From: JANWYT01 sp034437555
GTDB lineage: Bacteria; Chloroflexota; Anaerolineae; Aggregatilineales; Phototrophicaceae
Direction of reading: 5' to 3'
Length of the DNA: 64,000 bases
Assembly: GCA_034437555.1 (NCBI GenBank)
Contig: DAOTTQ010000046.1
Coordinates: 5,553 to 69,552, forward strand
In this document: positions 52,048-59,471 of the stretch, one piece after another
Position numbering within the stretch: position 1 is the first letter of the stretch
Layout of the letters: each line of letters opens with the position of its first letter
Notes under the pieces: model-generated
Databases searched by the model: none
What the model was told of the DNA's origin: nothing
Seen by the model: only the letters and a program-made list of their open reading frames with translations
Position numbers and translations under genes: made by a program

Positions 52048-52425
52048 TCAAAATTTCTTCGCCTTGCTTATATCAGGTCGCAAAGATTCGGCTTCACGCA
52101 GGTACACATGCTGAATTTCACTATAGGGCTTGGTCGTGTTCCAATGAATGAGTACCCTCACGCATCTAGGCAAGCCATTAGGCACGTTCATTTCTTGAAA
52201 GCCCAAAAGTGCTGCCTGCTGCCAACCCATGTCACGCGCCGCCTTTGCGGGAAAGCACGCCGTTAAGTCTTGGGTGGTGGTGAACAAAATACTGGCAACG
52301 TCATCTTCTTCAACACTGTTTGCCGACACAATCGCCTCTAGTAGTGTGCGTGTTGCCTCTAGGATAGCTTCTTCTGTGTCTATGGTTATACTAATTGCCC
52401 CACGAATCCCACGTACTTTCATCAT
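52048..52425 (-). CDS. aroH: chorismate mutase, AroH class
   Basis: 125 residues from ATG 52425, eight bases after GGAGG; the longer upstream frame overlaps the terminator. VRGIRGAISITIDTEEAILE, VEEDDVASILFTTTQDLTAC, FPAKAARDMGW and LPRCVRVLIHWNTTKPYSEI match the trimeric AroH fold of Bacillus subtilis, with the active-site Arg residues (RGIRG and CVRVLIHWN) present. It rearranges chorismate to prephenate, feeding tyrA. It is the first structural gene after the aromatic attenuator, so it and everything downstream should be under Tyr/Phe control. Confidence 0.92.
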   Translation of the reverse strand: MMKVRGIRGAISITIDTEEAILEATRTLLEAIVSANSVEEDDVASILFTTTQDLTACFPAKAARDMGWQQAALLGFQEMNVPNGLPRCVRVLIHWNTTKPYSEIQHVYLREAESLRPDISKAKKF

Positions 52426-52450
52426 TGTATTGTCCTCCATCATCGCCAAT

Positions 52451-52481
52451 AAAAAAGGCGCAAAGTGGGATACTTTACGCC
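52451..52481 (-). terminator. attenuator terminator before aroH
   Basis: On the minus strand GGCGTAAAGT (52481-52472), loop ATCCC, and ACTTTGCGCC (52466-52457) form a ten-base stem with one A-C mismatch, followed by TTTTTT (52456-52451). It stands only 26 bases before the aroH start codon and after an aromatic-rich leader peptide, so it acts as the conditional terminator of an attenuator rather than an end-of-operon signal. Confidence 0.85.
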
Positions 52482-52533
52482 TTCTTGCTCATATTCCTAA
52501 ACTAACCAATGAACAGCTAACGCCAATACCCAC
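52465..52533 (-). promoter_or_regulatory. predicted antiterminator pairing of the aro attenuator
   Basis: GTGGGTATT inside the leader peptide codons (52533-52525) can pair with AGTATCCCAC (52474-52465). That second segment covers the terminator loop and both inner arm ends. Nine pairs with one bulged base result, which excludes the terminator stem. A ribosome held at the Tyr/Phe codons (52570-52550) leaves this segment free; a ribosome that reaches the stop codon covers it. Confidence 0.6.
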
Positions 52534-52591
52534 ACTCTTGAGAATGATTGTAAAAGTAATAGCGATAATAGCTTTTTTCAAACTGTGTCAT
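52517..52591 (-). CDS. aromatic amino acid leader peptide (attenuator peptide)
   Basis: A 24-residue frame from ATG 52591-52589 to TAG 52519-52517. Residues 1-16 read MTQFEKSYYRYYFYNH; the rest includes Cys, Gly, Tyr22 and Trp23. Six Tyr, two Phe and one Trp make up nine of 24 residues, and six of the seven residues 8-14 are Tyr or Phe. GAAGAG lies about six bases before the start. It sits between a strong promoter and the terminator before aroH, exactly the layout of ribosome-mediated attenuation leaders such as those of phe operons. Stalling at low charged tRNA-Tyr or tRNA-Phe would permit transcription of the aro genes. The peptide itself needs no function. Confidence 0.82.
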   Translation of the reverse strand: MTQFEKSYYRYYFYNHSQECGYWR

Positions 52592-52626
52592 TGGGTCTCT
52601 TCTTTAGTCAAATCAAGACGAATAAC

Positions 52627-52655
52627 AGCATATCCCTATCGCCGATTTCTGTCAA
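52627..52655 (-). promoter_or_regulatory. promoter of the aroH-tyrA-aroAECKBQ unit
   Basis: On the minus strand -35 TTGACA (52655-52650) and -10 TATGCT (52632-52627) are separated by 17 bases. Transcription should start near 52620, about 29 bases before the leader-peptide start codon. No convincing terminator separates this promoter from trpA, so some read-through from the trp unit into the attenuator is possible. Confidence 0.78.
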
Positions 52656-52712
52656 CAATTTATTGTAAATTGGCACAAAAAGGTTTACTTTGCCCATCAC
52701 CATTTATATAGC

Positions 52713-53534
52713 TTACACAATGGTTTCGCTATCTAGTGCGGAACGCAGGCTGGTTGTCAGGTCGCGTACATCACTTACCCCACGTTCTGCTGCCCTAACA
52801 ATCGCGCTCCCCACAATAAACCCGTCTACTAAGCCATTCATGCGTTTGGCGTGTTCAGGCTGGCTTATGCCAAAGCCCAGCACAAGCGGGATGCTAACGC
52901 GCTGGCGGATACGCCGAATGGTCTCTGCTAAATCTTCAGGAAGGTCTGTTCTTGCGCCCGTAATGCCAGTTAAAGACACCACATAAATAAAGCCTGTCGC
53001 GCTTTTTGCCACCAAGTCCATCCGTGCTTCACCGCTTGTGGGCGCAAGGAAAAATACCAATGCCATGCCGTGTTCTTGGCAAACTTGTGAGAAGTAATGG
53101 GCTTCTTCCACAGGTAAATCTGGCACAATTAAGCCGTCTGCACCAGCTTCTTTAGCGTGTTGTACAAAGCGTTCTGCCCCATAAGCAAACAGTGGGTTAG
53201 CGTACCCCATCATCATCATAGGCTGTGTTACCCCACGTTCTCGTAGGGTTCTTACCGCTTCTAGGCACTTCTTGACAGTAATGCCGTTCTCTAGTGCTTT
53301 TTGAGTGGCAGCCTGTATTACTGCACCATCGGCTATGGGGTCACTAAATGGAATCCCAATTTCAAAACCATCTACGCCACAGTTTGACATGGCTTCTATG
53401 GCTTCTAAAGACTGCTCATAATTTGGAAAGCCAATAGGAAAGTAGGGCAAAAAGGCTGCCCGTTGTGAGGCTTTTGCATTCTCAAACATGGCGTTAATGG
53501 CGGTTAAGCCCTGTAGTCGTTGCGTTGTTGTCAT
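52713..53534 (-). CDS. trpA: tryptophan synthase alpha chain
   Basis: 273 residues from ATG 53534, which overlaps the DUF429 stop as ATGA. FLPYFPIGFPNYEQSLEAIE, GVDGFEIGIPFSDPIADGAV (with the catalytic Glu and Asp), MMMGYANPLFAYGAERFVQH, GADGLIVPDLPVEEAHYFSQ and GFIYVVSLTGITGAR in order. The usual start motif P-x-x-xGDP is changed to FPIGFPN but the catalytic acids remain. It cleaves indole-glycerol phosphate to indole, passed to TrpB. Last gene of the trp unit. Confidence 0.93.
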   Translation of the reverse strand: MTTTQRLQGLTAINAMFENAKASQRAAFLPYFPIGFPNYEQSLEAIEAMSNCGVDGFEIGIPFSDPIADGAVIQAATQKALENGITVKKCLEAVRTLRERGVTQPMMMMGYANPLFAYGAERFVQHAKEAGADGLIVPDLPVEEAHYFSQVCQEHGMALVFFLAPTSGEARMDLVAKSATGFIYVVSLTGITGARTDLPEDLAETIRRIRQRVSIPLVLGFGISQPEHAKRMNGLVDGFIVGSAIVRAAERGVSDVRDLTTSLRSALDSETIV

Positions 53535-54319
53535 TGTTCCACCCTTACAATAAGCCCTTCTTGATGTGCCACCGCCCACTCTTTAGGCGTTGCAAAATGA
53601 GGGGGCTTTGTCCAATTTTCCTGTATCGCCTTACGATGGATCACGCTTGCCAACATCACGCACGCCACCACACTATCGGCAATATCTTGGGTGGCAACGT
53701 GCTGATAAGAGCGTGGCAAAAATACCTGTAACGGACTCATTGCGTTGAATCGTGTGATAAACTCGGCTAGGTTTGGGGTGCGCTTTATGCCCACACGCCC
53801 CCACAGCACCGATGGATACACTTCAAACACTTGTGCCTTAGAGGGGTCATTGTGGCGTAAAGGATACACCCCAACACCACAAGCCATTGCGTACTGCAAA
53901 AACTTTAACCCACTGTAAAACATGGTTTTCAGGTTAGGATTAACCCCTTTAACCGCACTATAGGCGTTCATTTGGCAGTCAGTCGCCCTACACAGTAGGC
54001 TGGGTGTGCCACACTTCTGTTCATACCGCCCTAGTGCCTCCAGCATCCTTATAAAATCAGGGCGAGGCGTTTCTTGAGCTAGTTGTGCCAAGCCAAGCCA
54101 ATTGGTTACGCCTAAGCGTTCAAAAGCCACTGCTGGCAGGCTGAACGGAACATCCAGCCCCCATAGCCCGCCCCGTGTAATGATTGCCCCCAAAACATCT
54201 AAGCGGTCATCACACGGCACAACGCGCTCAATCGTTAGGTCATCGCCCTCTAAATGCCCCACAGCATAATGAATCTTGGGTGACATTGCGCCACTAAAAT
54301 CGACACCATAAATCATCAT
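53531..54319 (-). CDS. DUF429-like protein
   Basis: 262 residues. The N-terminus MMIYGVDFSGAMSPKIHYAV is the typical DUF429 opening, an RNase H-like beta-strand with a conserved Asp; further matches are RGGLWGLDVPFSLPAVAFER, GVGVYPLRHNDPSKAQVFEV and EVYPSVLWGRVG. The acidic Asp residues suggest a metal-dependent nuclease-like fold, but no function is established for the family. It is placed between trpB (three bases away) and trpA (ATGA overlap), and so is cotranscribed with tryptophan synthase. Confidence 0.72.
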   Translation of the reverse strand: MMIYGVDFSGAMSPKIHYAVGHLEGDDLTIERVVPCDDRLDVLGAIITRGGLWGLDVPFSLPAVAFERLGVTNWLGLAQLAQETPRPDFIRMLEALGRYEQKCGTPSLLCRATDCQMNAYSAVKGVNPNLKTMFYSGLKFLQYAMACGVGVYPLRHNDPSKAQVFEVYPSVLWGRVGIKRTPNLAEFITRFNAMSPLQVFLPRSYQHVATQDIADSVVACVMLASVIHRKAIQENWTKPPHFATPKEWAVAHQEGLIVRVEQ

Positions 54320-54322
54320 TAG

Positions 54323-55552
54323 CTAAAGCAATTTGTCCCCAAGGATACGAATCACCGTGTCAAGGTCTTTATCGCCACGTCCGCTTAAATTCACCAAAAT
54401 AATGCTGTCCTTTGGCATTGTAGGCGCACGCTTTAGCACTTCCGCTATGGCATGCGACGTTTCTAGGGCGGGAATAATGCCCTCTTGTTGCGAAAGAGTT
54501 TGGAAGGCGTGCATGGTTTCTTCATCCGTTGCCGAAGTGTAATAGGCACGTTCTAATGAGCGCAAATAGGCGTGTTCCGGTCCCACAGAGGGGTAATCAA
54601 GCCCGGCACTAATGCTGTGTGTTTCGCGTACTTGCCCATCTTCGTCTTGCATCACATAAGAGCGCGTGCCATGCAAAATACCAGGTCTGCTAATATCAGG
54701 GTTTGCAAAGCGTGAGGCGTGCTTGTCGGTTTCAGTACCGTATCCGCCCGCTTCTACGCCAATCAATTCCACATTCGCATCATCTCTAAACGCATGGAAT
54801 AAGCCAATAGCGTTGCTTCCCCCACCCACACAAGCAATACACACATCGGGCAATTGCCCCGTTGCCTCTAAAATTTGTTCGCGGGCTTCAGTGCCGATGA
54901 CACTTTGAAAGTCACGTACCATCATTGGGTAAGGGTGGGGGCCCAACGCAGAACCCAGCAAATAGAATGTATTACGAACATTTGTCACCCAGTCACGCAT
55001 GGCTTCGTTAATAGCGTCCTTGAGGGTTTTGCTACCGCTTTCAACAGGAATTACTTCTGCACCCATAAGCTTCATTCTAAAGACATTCGGCATTTGCCGA
55101 GCAATGTCTACGCTCCCCATATACACATGGCAATCCAGCCCTAAAAGAGCCGATGCTGTTGCACTGGCAACGCCATGTTGCCCTGCGCCTGTTTCTGCGA
55201 TGGCACGTTTTTTGCCCATACGCTTCGCCAATAAGGCTTGTCCAAGCGCGTTGTTAATTTTGTGCGCCCCTGTATGCGCCAAGTCCTCACGCTTAAGATA
55301 AATTCGCGCCCCACCTAGCATTTCCGTTAGGCGTTTGGCATAACTTAGCGGTGTGGGTCTGCCTACATACGTCTTTTGCAAATGAGCAAGTTCAGCATGG
55401 AATGCGTCATCTTGCATTGCGTCTTGATAAGCTTTCTCTAGCTCGTCCAACGCGGGGATAATGGTTTCTGGCACAAATCGCCCGCCAAACTCGCCATAGT
55501 ACCCACGCTCATTAGGAACATTCGTTACATTAGTCTGAATATACTTTGCCAT
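54323..55552 (-). CDS. trpB: tryptophan synthase beta chain
   Basis: 409 residues. YGEFGGRFVPETIIPALDEL and GRPTPLSYAKRLTEMLGGAR at the N-terminus; LKREDLAHTGAHKINNALGQ has the PLP Lys; AETGAGQHGVASATASALLG has the indole-side Glu; CVGGGSNAIGLFHAF binds the phosphate; ILVNLSGRGDKDLDTV closes. It is the TrpB1-type subunit that works with TrpA. The TrpA partner is separated from it by a DUF429 gene, unlike the usual direct trpBA junction. ATG 55552 follows AAGGGA. Confidence 0.95.
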   Translation of the reverse strand: MAKYIQTNVTNVPNERGYYGEFGGRFVPETIIPALDELEKAYQDAMQDDAFHAELAHLQKTYVGRPTPLSYAKRLTEMLGGARIYLKREDLAHTGAHKINNALGQALLAKRMGKKRAIAETGAGQHGVASATASALLGLDCHVYMGSVDIARQMPNVFRMKLMGAEVIPVESGSKTLKDAINEAMRDWVTNVRNTFYLLGSALGPHPYPMMVRDFQSVIGTEAREQILEATGQLPDVCIACVGGGSNAIGLFHAFRDDANVELIGVEAGGYGTETDKHASRFANPDISRPGILHGTRSYVMQDEDGQVRETHSISAGLDYPSVGPEHAYLRSLERAYYTSATDEETMHAFQTLSQQEGIIPALETSHAIAEVLKRAPTMPKDSIILVNLSGRGDKDLDTVIRILGDKLL

Positions 55553-55571
55553 CTCGGTTTATCCCTTTTAC

Positions 55572-56063
55572 TCAACAACCTACCCAATTACTTCTGCGTT
55601 CCATCAAAACGATATTCTTCCAAACACCCTTAATGCACCCTATTCTTTCACGAATCCCCACTACCTCAAAGCCACAGACGTTATGAAGGTGAATACTCGC
55701 CGTATTTTCTTCAAAGATGCCCGCTTGTAACGTCCAAAAGCCCTGATGTTCGCTAACCATCGCAAGCGTTTCTAGCAACTCTTTGCCAATACCTTGCCCG
55801 CGCATGGATGAGGCAACATAAATACTTTCTTCTGCCACACCCTTATAAACATCACGCGCCGAGTATGGTGTTAAAGCCGCCCACCCCACCACCTGATGTT
55901 CTACTTCTGCCGCCAAGCGACACACGGGCAAGTGGGCTTTATCCCATCCTTCCCATTCAGGGGCTTGGGGTGTAAAGGTTGCGATGCCACTCTGAATCCC
56001 CTCTTCGTAGATAGCCCTTACTTCGGGGTAATCTTGGGGGTGTAATATACGGATGATTGCCAT
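55572..56063 (-). CDS. GNAT N-acetyltransferase, phosphinothricin-acetyltransferase-like
   Basis: 163 residues. IRILHPQDYPEVRAIYEEGI, VVGWAALTPYSARDVYKGVA, EESIYVASSMRGQGIGKELL (acetyl-CoA loop RGQGIG) and NTASIHLHNVCGFEVVGIRE match the Bar/PAT branch of GNAT. Members acetylate amino acid-like amines such as phosphinothricin or methionine sulfone, giving a detoxification role. It lies between trpF (four bases away) and trpB (19 bases), so it is part of the trp message; no link to tryptophan is known. Confidence 0.85.
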   Translation of the reverse strand: MAIIRILHPQDYPEVRAIYEEGIQSGIATFTPQAPEWEGWDKAHLPVCRLAAEVEHQVVGWAALTPYSARDVYKGVAEESIYVASSMRGQGIGKELLETLAMVSEHQGFWTLQAGIFEENTASIHLHNVCGFEVVGIRERIGCIKGVWKNIVLMERRSNWVGC

Positions 56064-56067
56064 CTCA

Positions 56068-56727
56068 TCAAGCCTTTTTCACAGCTTTCACAAACGAAGT
56101 CATCTTCTTAGCGTCTTTAATCCCTACGGTATCGCCCTCTACACCGCTTGCAACATCCACCCCCCAAGGCTGAATCGCTTGAATACGCTCACCCACATTA
56201 GAAGGTGTTAAGCCACCCGCCAGCATCAGGCGTGGCACAGCTTCGCGCACGCGCACAGCCACTTCTACAGAAGCCGTTTCGCCTGTACCCCCGCGTAAAT
56301 TAGGGTGATATGCGTCTAATAGCAACGAAGGAAAGCGTTCATCTGATGGAAAATAACGTCCAAAGTAGTCTACATCTGCGGTTGCACTTTCGGGGTTCAT
56401 CGGCTGAATCGCTTTGAAGGCACGCCCATTCATCTCTCTTAACATGGCATCCGATTCATCGCCACTAAACTGGGCAAAATTTAAACCCACTTTTGCCATC
56501 GTAGAAGCCACATTGCTGACGACTTCGTTTACAAACACCCCCACAAACAGGGGCGCACGCTTGCCATAACGATCTTTAAGAAGATGGCATAGGGCAGTTG
56601 CATCTAGTACAGAAATATAGCGTGGGCTTTTCTTATAAAAATTTAGCCCTATCATATCTGCACCCGCCTCAACAGCGTTGAACGCATCGTCTAGGCGTGT
56701 GATACCACAAATTTTGACCAGTGTCAT
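56068..56727 (-). CDS. trpF: phosphoribosylanthranilate isomerase
   Basis: 219 residues of a TIM barrel. VKICGITRLDDAFNAVEAGA is the N-terminal signature with catalytic Cys; GLNFYKKSPRYISVLDA, NFAQFSGDES and LLLDAYHPNLRGGTGETA contain the catalytic Asp and phosphate loops; MLAGGLTPSNVGERIQAIQP and GVDVASGVEGDTVGIKDAKK close the barrel. It isomerises phosphoribosylanthranilate to CdRP. ATGA overlap with trpC. Confidence 0.93.
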   Translation of the reverse strand: MTLVKICGITRLDDAFNAVEAGADMIGLNFYKKSPRYISVLDATALCHLLKDRYGKRAPLFVGVFVNEVVSNVASTMAKVGLNFAQFSGDESDAMLREMNGRAFKAIQPMNPESATADVDYFGRYFPSDERFPSLLLDAYHPNLRGGTGETASVEVAVRVREAVPRLMLAGGLTPSNVGERIQAIQPWGVDVASGVEGDTVGIKDAKKMTSFVKAVKKA

Positions 56728-57545
56728 GAAGTTTTTACCCTTCTTACGCTCGCAAACTCACGAATACGCTCTTGCATGGATACACCCGATTTTACCAGCG
56801 TTTCGCCCACCAAGACGGCACTTGCGCCACTTTCTGCCATTCCTTCAATATCTTGTACATTGGCGATGCCACTTTCTGCCACCAAAATCACCCCATGTTC
56901 GGGTGTTAGGCGTTGTGCGATGCGCGTGGTAACAGCCAAATCAACGTGAAAAGTACGCAAATCGCGGTTATTTACCCCAATCACACTTGCCCCACTCAAT
57001 AAAGCGCGGTCTAGCTCGGCTTCATCATGCACTTCAACTAACGCTGTCATGCCCAAACTTTCAATGAGCAACCGAAAATCACGCAATTTATCATCATCCA
57101 GCGATGCCACAATGAGTAGCACAGCATCCGCGCCATTGGCACGCGCCTCATAAATTTGATAGGCGTGTACCACAAAGTCCTTACGCAACACAGGAATACT
57201 TACCGCTTCTCGCACTTGGCGCATGTGGTCTAAATGCCCCATAAAGAACGCCTCGTCTGTAAGTACGGAAATTGCACTTGCGCCGTTTTGGTCATAGAGC
57301 TTACCAATGGTAACGGGGTCAAAATCTTCAATCAGAATCCCCTTGCTTGGCGATGCTTTTTTAACTTCGGCAATCAGCGCAACCGTCTCTTTTTGTAGTG
57401 CTTGTGCAAAAGAGCGTGTGTCGCTTGTGCTATTTTCAGCAATTTGGCGCACAGCAGGCAAGCCTATTTTAGCGATACGCTTACCAATCTCTATCACTTT
57501 TTCGTTCAAAATTTTATCTAGGATGGTATCCGTTTTAGTGAACAT
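56724..57545 (-). CDS. trpC: indole-3-glycerol phosphate synthase
   Basis: 273 residues. ALIAEVKKASPSKGILIEDF (catalytic Lys and Glu) is the signature; ISVLTDEAFFMGHLDHMRQV, PVLRKDFVVHAYQIYEARAN (second Lys), GVNNRDLRTFHVDLAVTTRI and VAESGIANVQDIEGMAESGA follow. It closes the indole ring from CdRP. Separate from trpF, as in most bacteria. ATG 57545 follows GGAG, ten bases after trpD. Confidence 0.94.
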   Translation of the reverse strand: MFTKTDTILDKILNEKVIEIGKRIAKIGLPAVRQIAENSTSDTRSFAQALQKETVALIAEVKKASPSKGILIEDFDPVTIGKLYDQNGASAISVLTDEAFFMGHLDHMRQVREAVSIPVLRKDFVVHAYQIYEARANGADAVLLIVASLDDDKLRDFRLLIESLGMTALVEVHDEAELDRALLSGASVIGVNNRDLRTFHVDLAVTTRIAQRLTPEHGVILVAESGIANVQDIEGMAESGASAVLVGETLVKSGVSMQERIREFASVRRVKTS

Positions 57546-57555
57546 TTACACTCCG

Positions 57556-58599
57556 TTATCCAGCAAAGGACTGGCTGAATGCCACCAATGCCTCTAATTT
57601 TTTAAGGGCATTCCCACCCTCTAGGCTTTCTTTTGCTAGCACAATGCCGTCTTGCAGGTTTTGCGTCTTGCCCGATGCCCAAATTGCAGCCCCACCATTT
57701 AAGAGTACCACGTCACGCTTCGCGCCTTCAATACGTCCATCCAAAATACCACGCAAAATATCTGCATTGGTCTGGGGGTCATCGCCTTTAAGGTCTGTGA
57801 TGCTTGCCCCTTCAAAGCCATAGTCTAGGGGGTCAATTTCAAATGTTTCAACGCTACCATCTTCTTTCAGGTGGCTAATGCGATTGGGTCCCGTTACAGT
57901 AAGTTCATCTAAGCCACCATAACCATTTACGATAAGGGCGGTCTTTGCCCCCAACGCCCCCAACACATGCGCCAAAAGGTCAGTAATGTCGGCGGCAAAT
58001 ACGCCTAAAAGTTGCCGTGTTGCCCCAGCAGGGTTCGTTAGAGGTCCCAAGATGTTAAAGATAGTACGGATTGCCATCTCACGGCGTGGATTGATAGCGT
58101 GCTTCATGGCAGGGTGTAACTTCGGTGCAAATAAAAAGCCAATGCCCACTTCATCAATACACTGTGCCACTTGGTCGGGTGTAAGGTCTAGGTTTAATCC
58201 CAACGCGCCCAATACATCCGCACTACCACTTTTGCTAGAAGCAGCGCGGTTGCCATGCTTAGCGACAGGAATGCCCGCCCCTGATGCCACAAACGCCACA
58301 GTGGTACTAATGTTAAACGTGTGTGACCTATCGCCACCTGTGCCACAAGTATCTAAAAGCAGGTCGCTTGATGTTTTGGTGGTTACCTTAAAGGACTTGC
58401 TGCGCATGGCACGCGCACTCCCAGTAATTTCTTCGGGGGTTTCGCCTTTCATCCGCAACGCCATAAGGTACGCACCAATTTGGGCATCGCTGGTTTCGCC
58501 ACTCATAATCTGTTCCATTACCGCTTCGGCTTCGATAGCTTGCAAATGCCCAAAACGGCTTAAAATTTCTATTGCTCTTTGAATAGTCATTGTTTCCAT
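57556..58599 (-). CDS. trpD: anthranilate phosphoribosyltransferase
   Basis: 347 residues from ATG 58599, five bases after the nuclease stop; the longer frame reaching into that gene is not convincing. MRMKGETPEEITGSARAMRS is replaced by ALRMKGETPEEITGSARAMR; LLDTCGTGGDRSHTFNISTT is the PRPP loop; KHGNRAASSKSGSADVLGAL binds anthranilate and phosphate; LHPAMKHAINPRREMAIRTI and FNILGPLTNPAGATRQLLGV follow. It adds phosphoribose to anthranilate. Confidence 0.93.
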   Translation of the reverse strand: METMTIQRAIEILSRFGHLQAIEAEAVMEQIMSGETSDAQIGAYLMALRMKGETPEEITGSARAMRSKSFKVTTKTSSDLLLDTCGTGGDRSHTFNISTTVAFVASGAGIPVAKHGNRAASSKSGSADVLGALGLNLDLTPDQVAQCIDEVGIGFLFAPKLHPAMKHAINPRREMAIRTIFNILGPLTNPAGATRQLLGVFAADITDLLAHVLGALGAKTALIVNGYGGLDELTVTGPNRISHLKEDGSVETFEIDPLDYGFEGASITDLKGDDPQTNADILRGILDGRIEGAKRDVVLLNGGAAIWASGKTQNLQDGIVLAKESLEGGNALKKLEALVAFSQSFAG

Positions 58600-58604
58600 A
58601 AGAA

Positions 58605-59456
58605 TTAAATTTTTCCCTTCTCTTTTAGCCGTTGCCGTAGCACATCTACGGGAATGGGTGTCTTTTGGCTGTGAATAGCACGATGGCAATTTGCACACAA
58701 CAGGCGCAAGTCATCAATGGTATTTTCAGTTTCTTCATTAAGGCTAGAGAGTGGCGTTTCGTGGTGCGCTTCAATGTAGTTCACCCCATAAAACGCTTCA
58801 AAATCAAACCCACACACTTCGCAGGTTAAATGCCCGTTTTCTTGCTTATGGTGGCGTTTAGCCTCTTCTATAAGCTGGCGATTGCGTTCGCGTTGGTTAA
58901 GGGTGCGCGTAATCTTGCGCCCTTCTTTATAGACACGCCGATCCTCATCTTCGAGAAAGCCGTCTAGTGTTTCGGTGTGCTGTTGTGTGTGCCACAACCG
59001 ATTAAACAATTCAGCGGTTTCGGGCGTAATTTCACGCATTACCCTTACTTGTAGGGCATCAATGGGGGGCGGACGCAAGCCCTCGCCCCCCCCAAACGTC
59101 ACTTGGTCACGCTGTTCTGTGATGTCTATCTCACGAAGCGGTTCTACATCACGCTTATCGGCAATGGCATAGGTTTCTGCTTCCCACCACTCTTTATCAC
59201 TATCCACAATGCTTTGGGCAAGTTCACTATCCGAAGTGACCATCATCACGCGCAAACGTCCTAGCAGATATAACCGCCCCACATGCACGTTCACAATCCA
59301 TAGTGTATCGCCAAACTGCACATTCTTTAAGAACTTACTACTGGCGTATAGGGTATCGTAATGTGCATTCAGGTCGTTTCGCTTGACGGGGTCGATCTTC
59401 CAATACAGCGTAAAGTGCCTTGCCGTCAAAAAATCGGGTGTTTTACGCTTGCCCAC
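58605..59456 (-). CDS. HNH endonuclease with N-terminal PUA/EVE-like domain
   Basis: 283 residues from a GTG at 59456. The C-terminal 80 residues form an HNH nuclease: CEVCGFDFEAFYG (first Cys pair), YIEAHHETPLSSL (catalytic His pair), DDLRLLCANCHRAIH (second Cys pair and His). The N-terminal 100 residues, with RHFTLYWKIDP, FGDTLWIVNVHVGRLYLLG and RLRV, resemble PUA/EVE-like nucleotide-reading domains; this part is inferred. Such fusions occur in modification-dependent restriction enzymes that cut DNA with altered bases. Here it is placed between trpG and trpD, with 15 and five bases to its neighbours, so it is expressed with tryptophan genes. Confidence 0.75.
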   Translation of the reverse strand: MGKRKTPDFLTARHFTLYWKIDPVKRNDLNAHYDTLYASSKFLKNVQFGDTLWIVNVHVGRLYLLGRLRVMMVTSDSELAQSIVDSDKEWWEAETYAIADKRDVEPLREIDITEQRDQVTFGGGEGLRPPPIDALQVRVMREITPETAELFNRLWHTQQHTETLDGFLEDEDRRVYKEGRKITRTLNQRERNRQLIEEAKRHHKQENGHLTCEVCGFDFEAFYGVNYIEAHHETPLSSLNEETENTIDDLRLLCANCHRAIHSQKTPIPVDVLRQRLKEKGKI

Positions 59457-59471
59457 TACGTCGCCTGTCCT

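Noticed and set aside
52451..52481. The hairpin before aroH as a simple terminator of the trp operon
   Set aside because: A good promoter and a Tyr/Phe-rich leader frame lie between trpA and the hairpin, and a terminator of trpA would not need to end 26 bases before aroH.
57986..58582. Plus-strand frame of about 198 codons opposite trpD
   Set aside because: Antisense to conserved PRPP and anthranilate sites of trpD, with no promoter or ribosome site.
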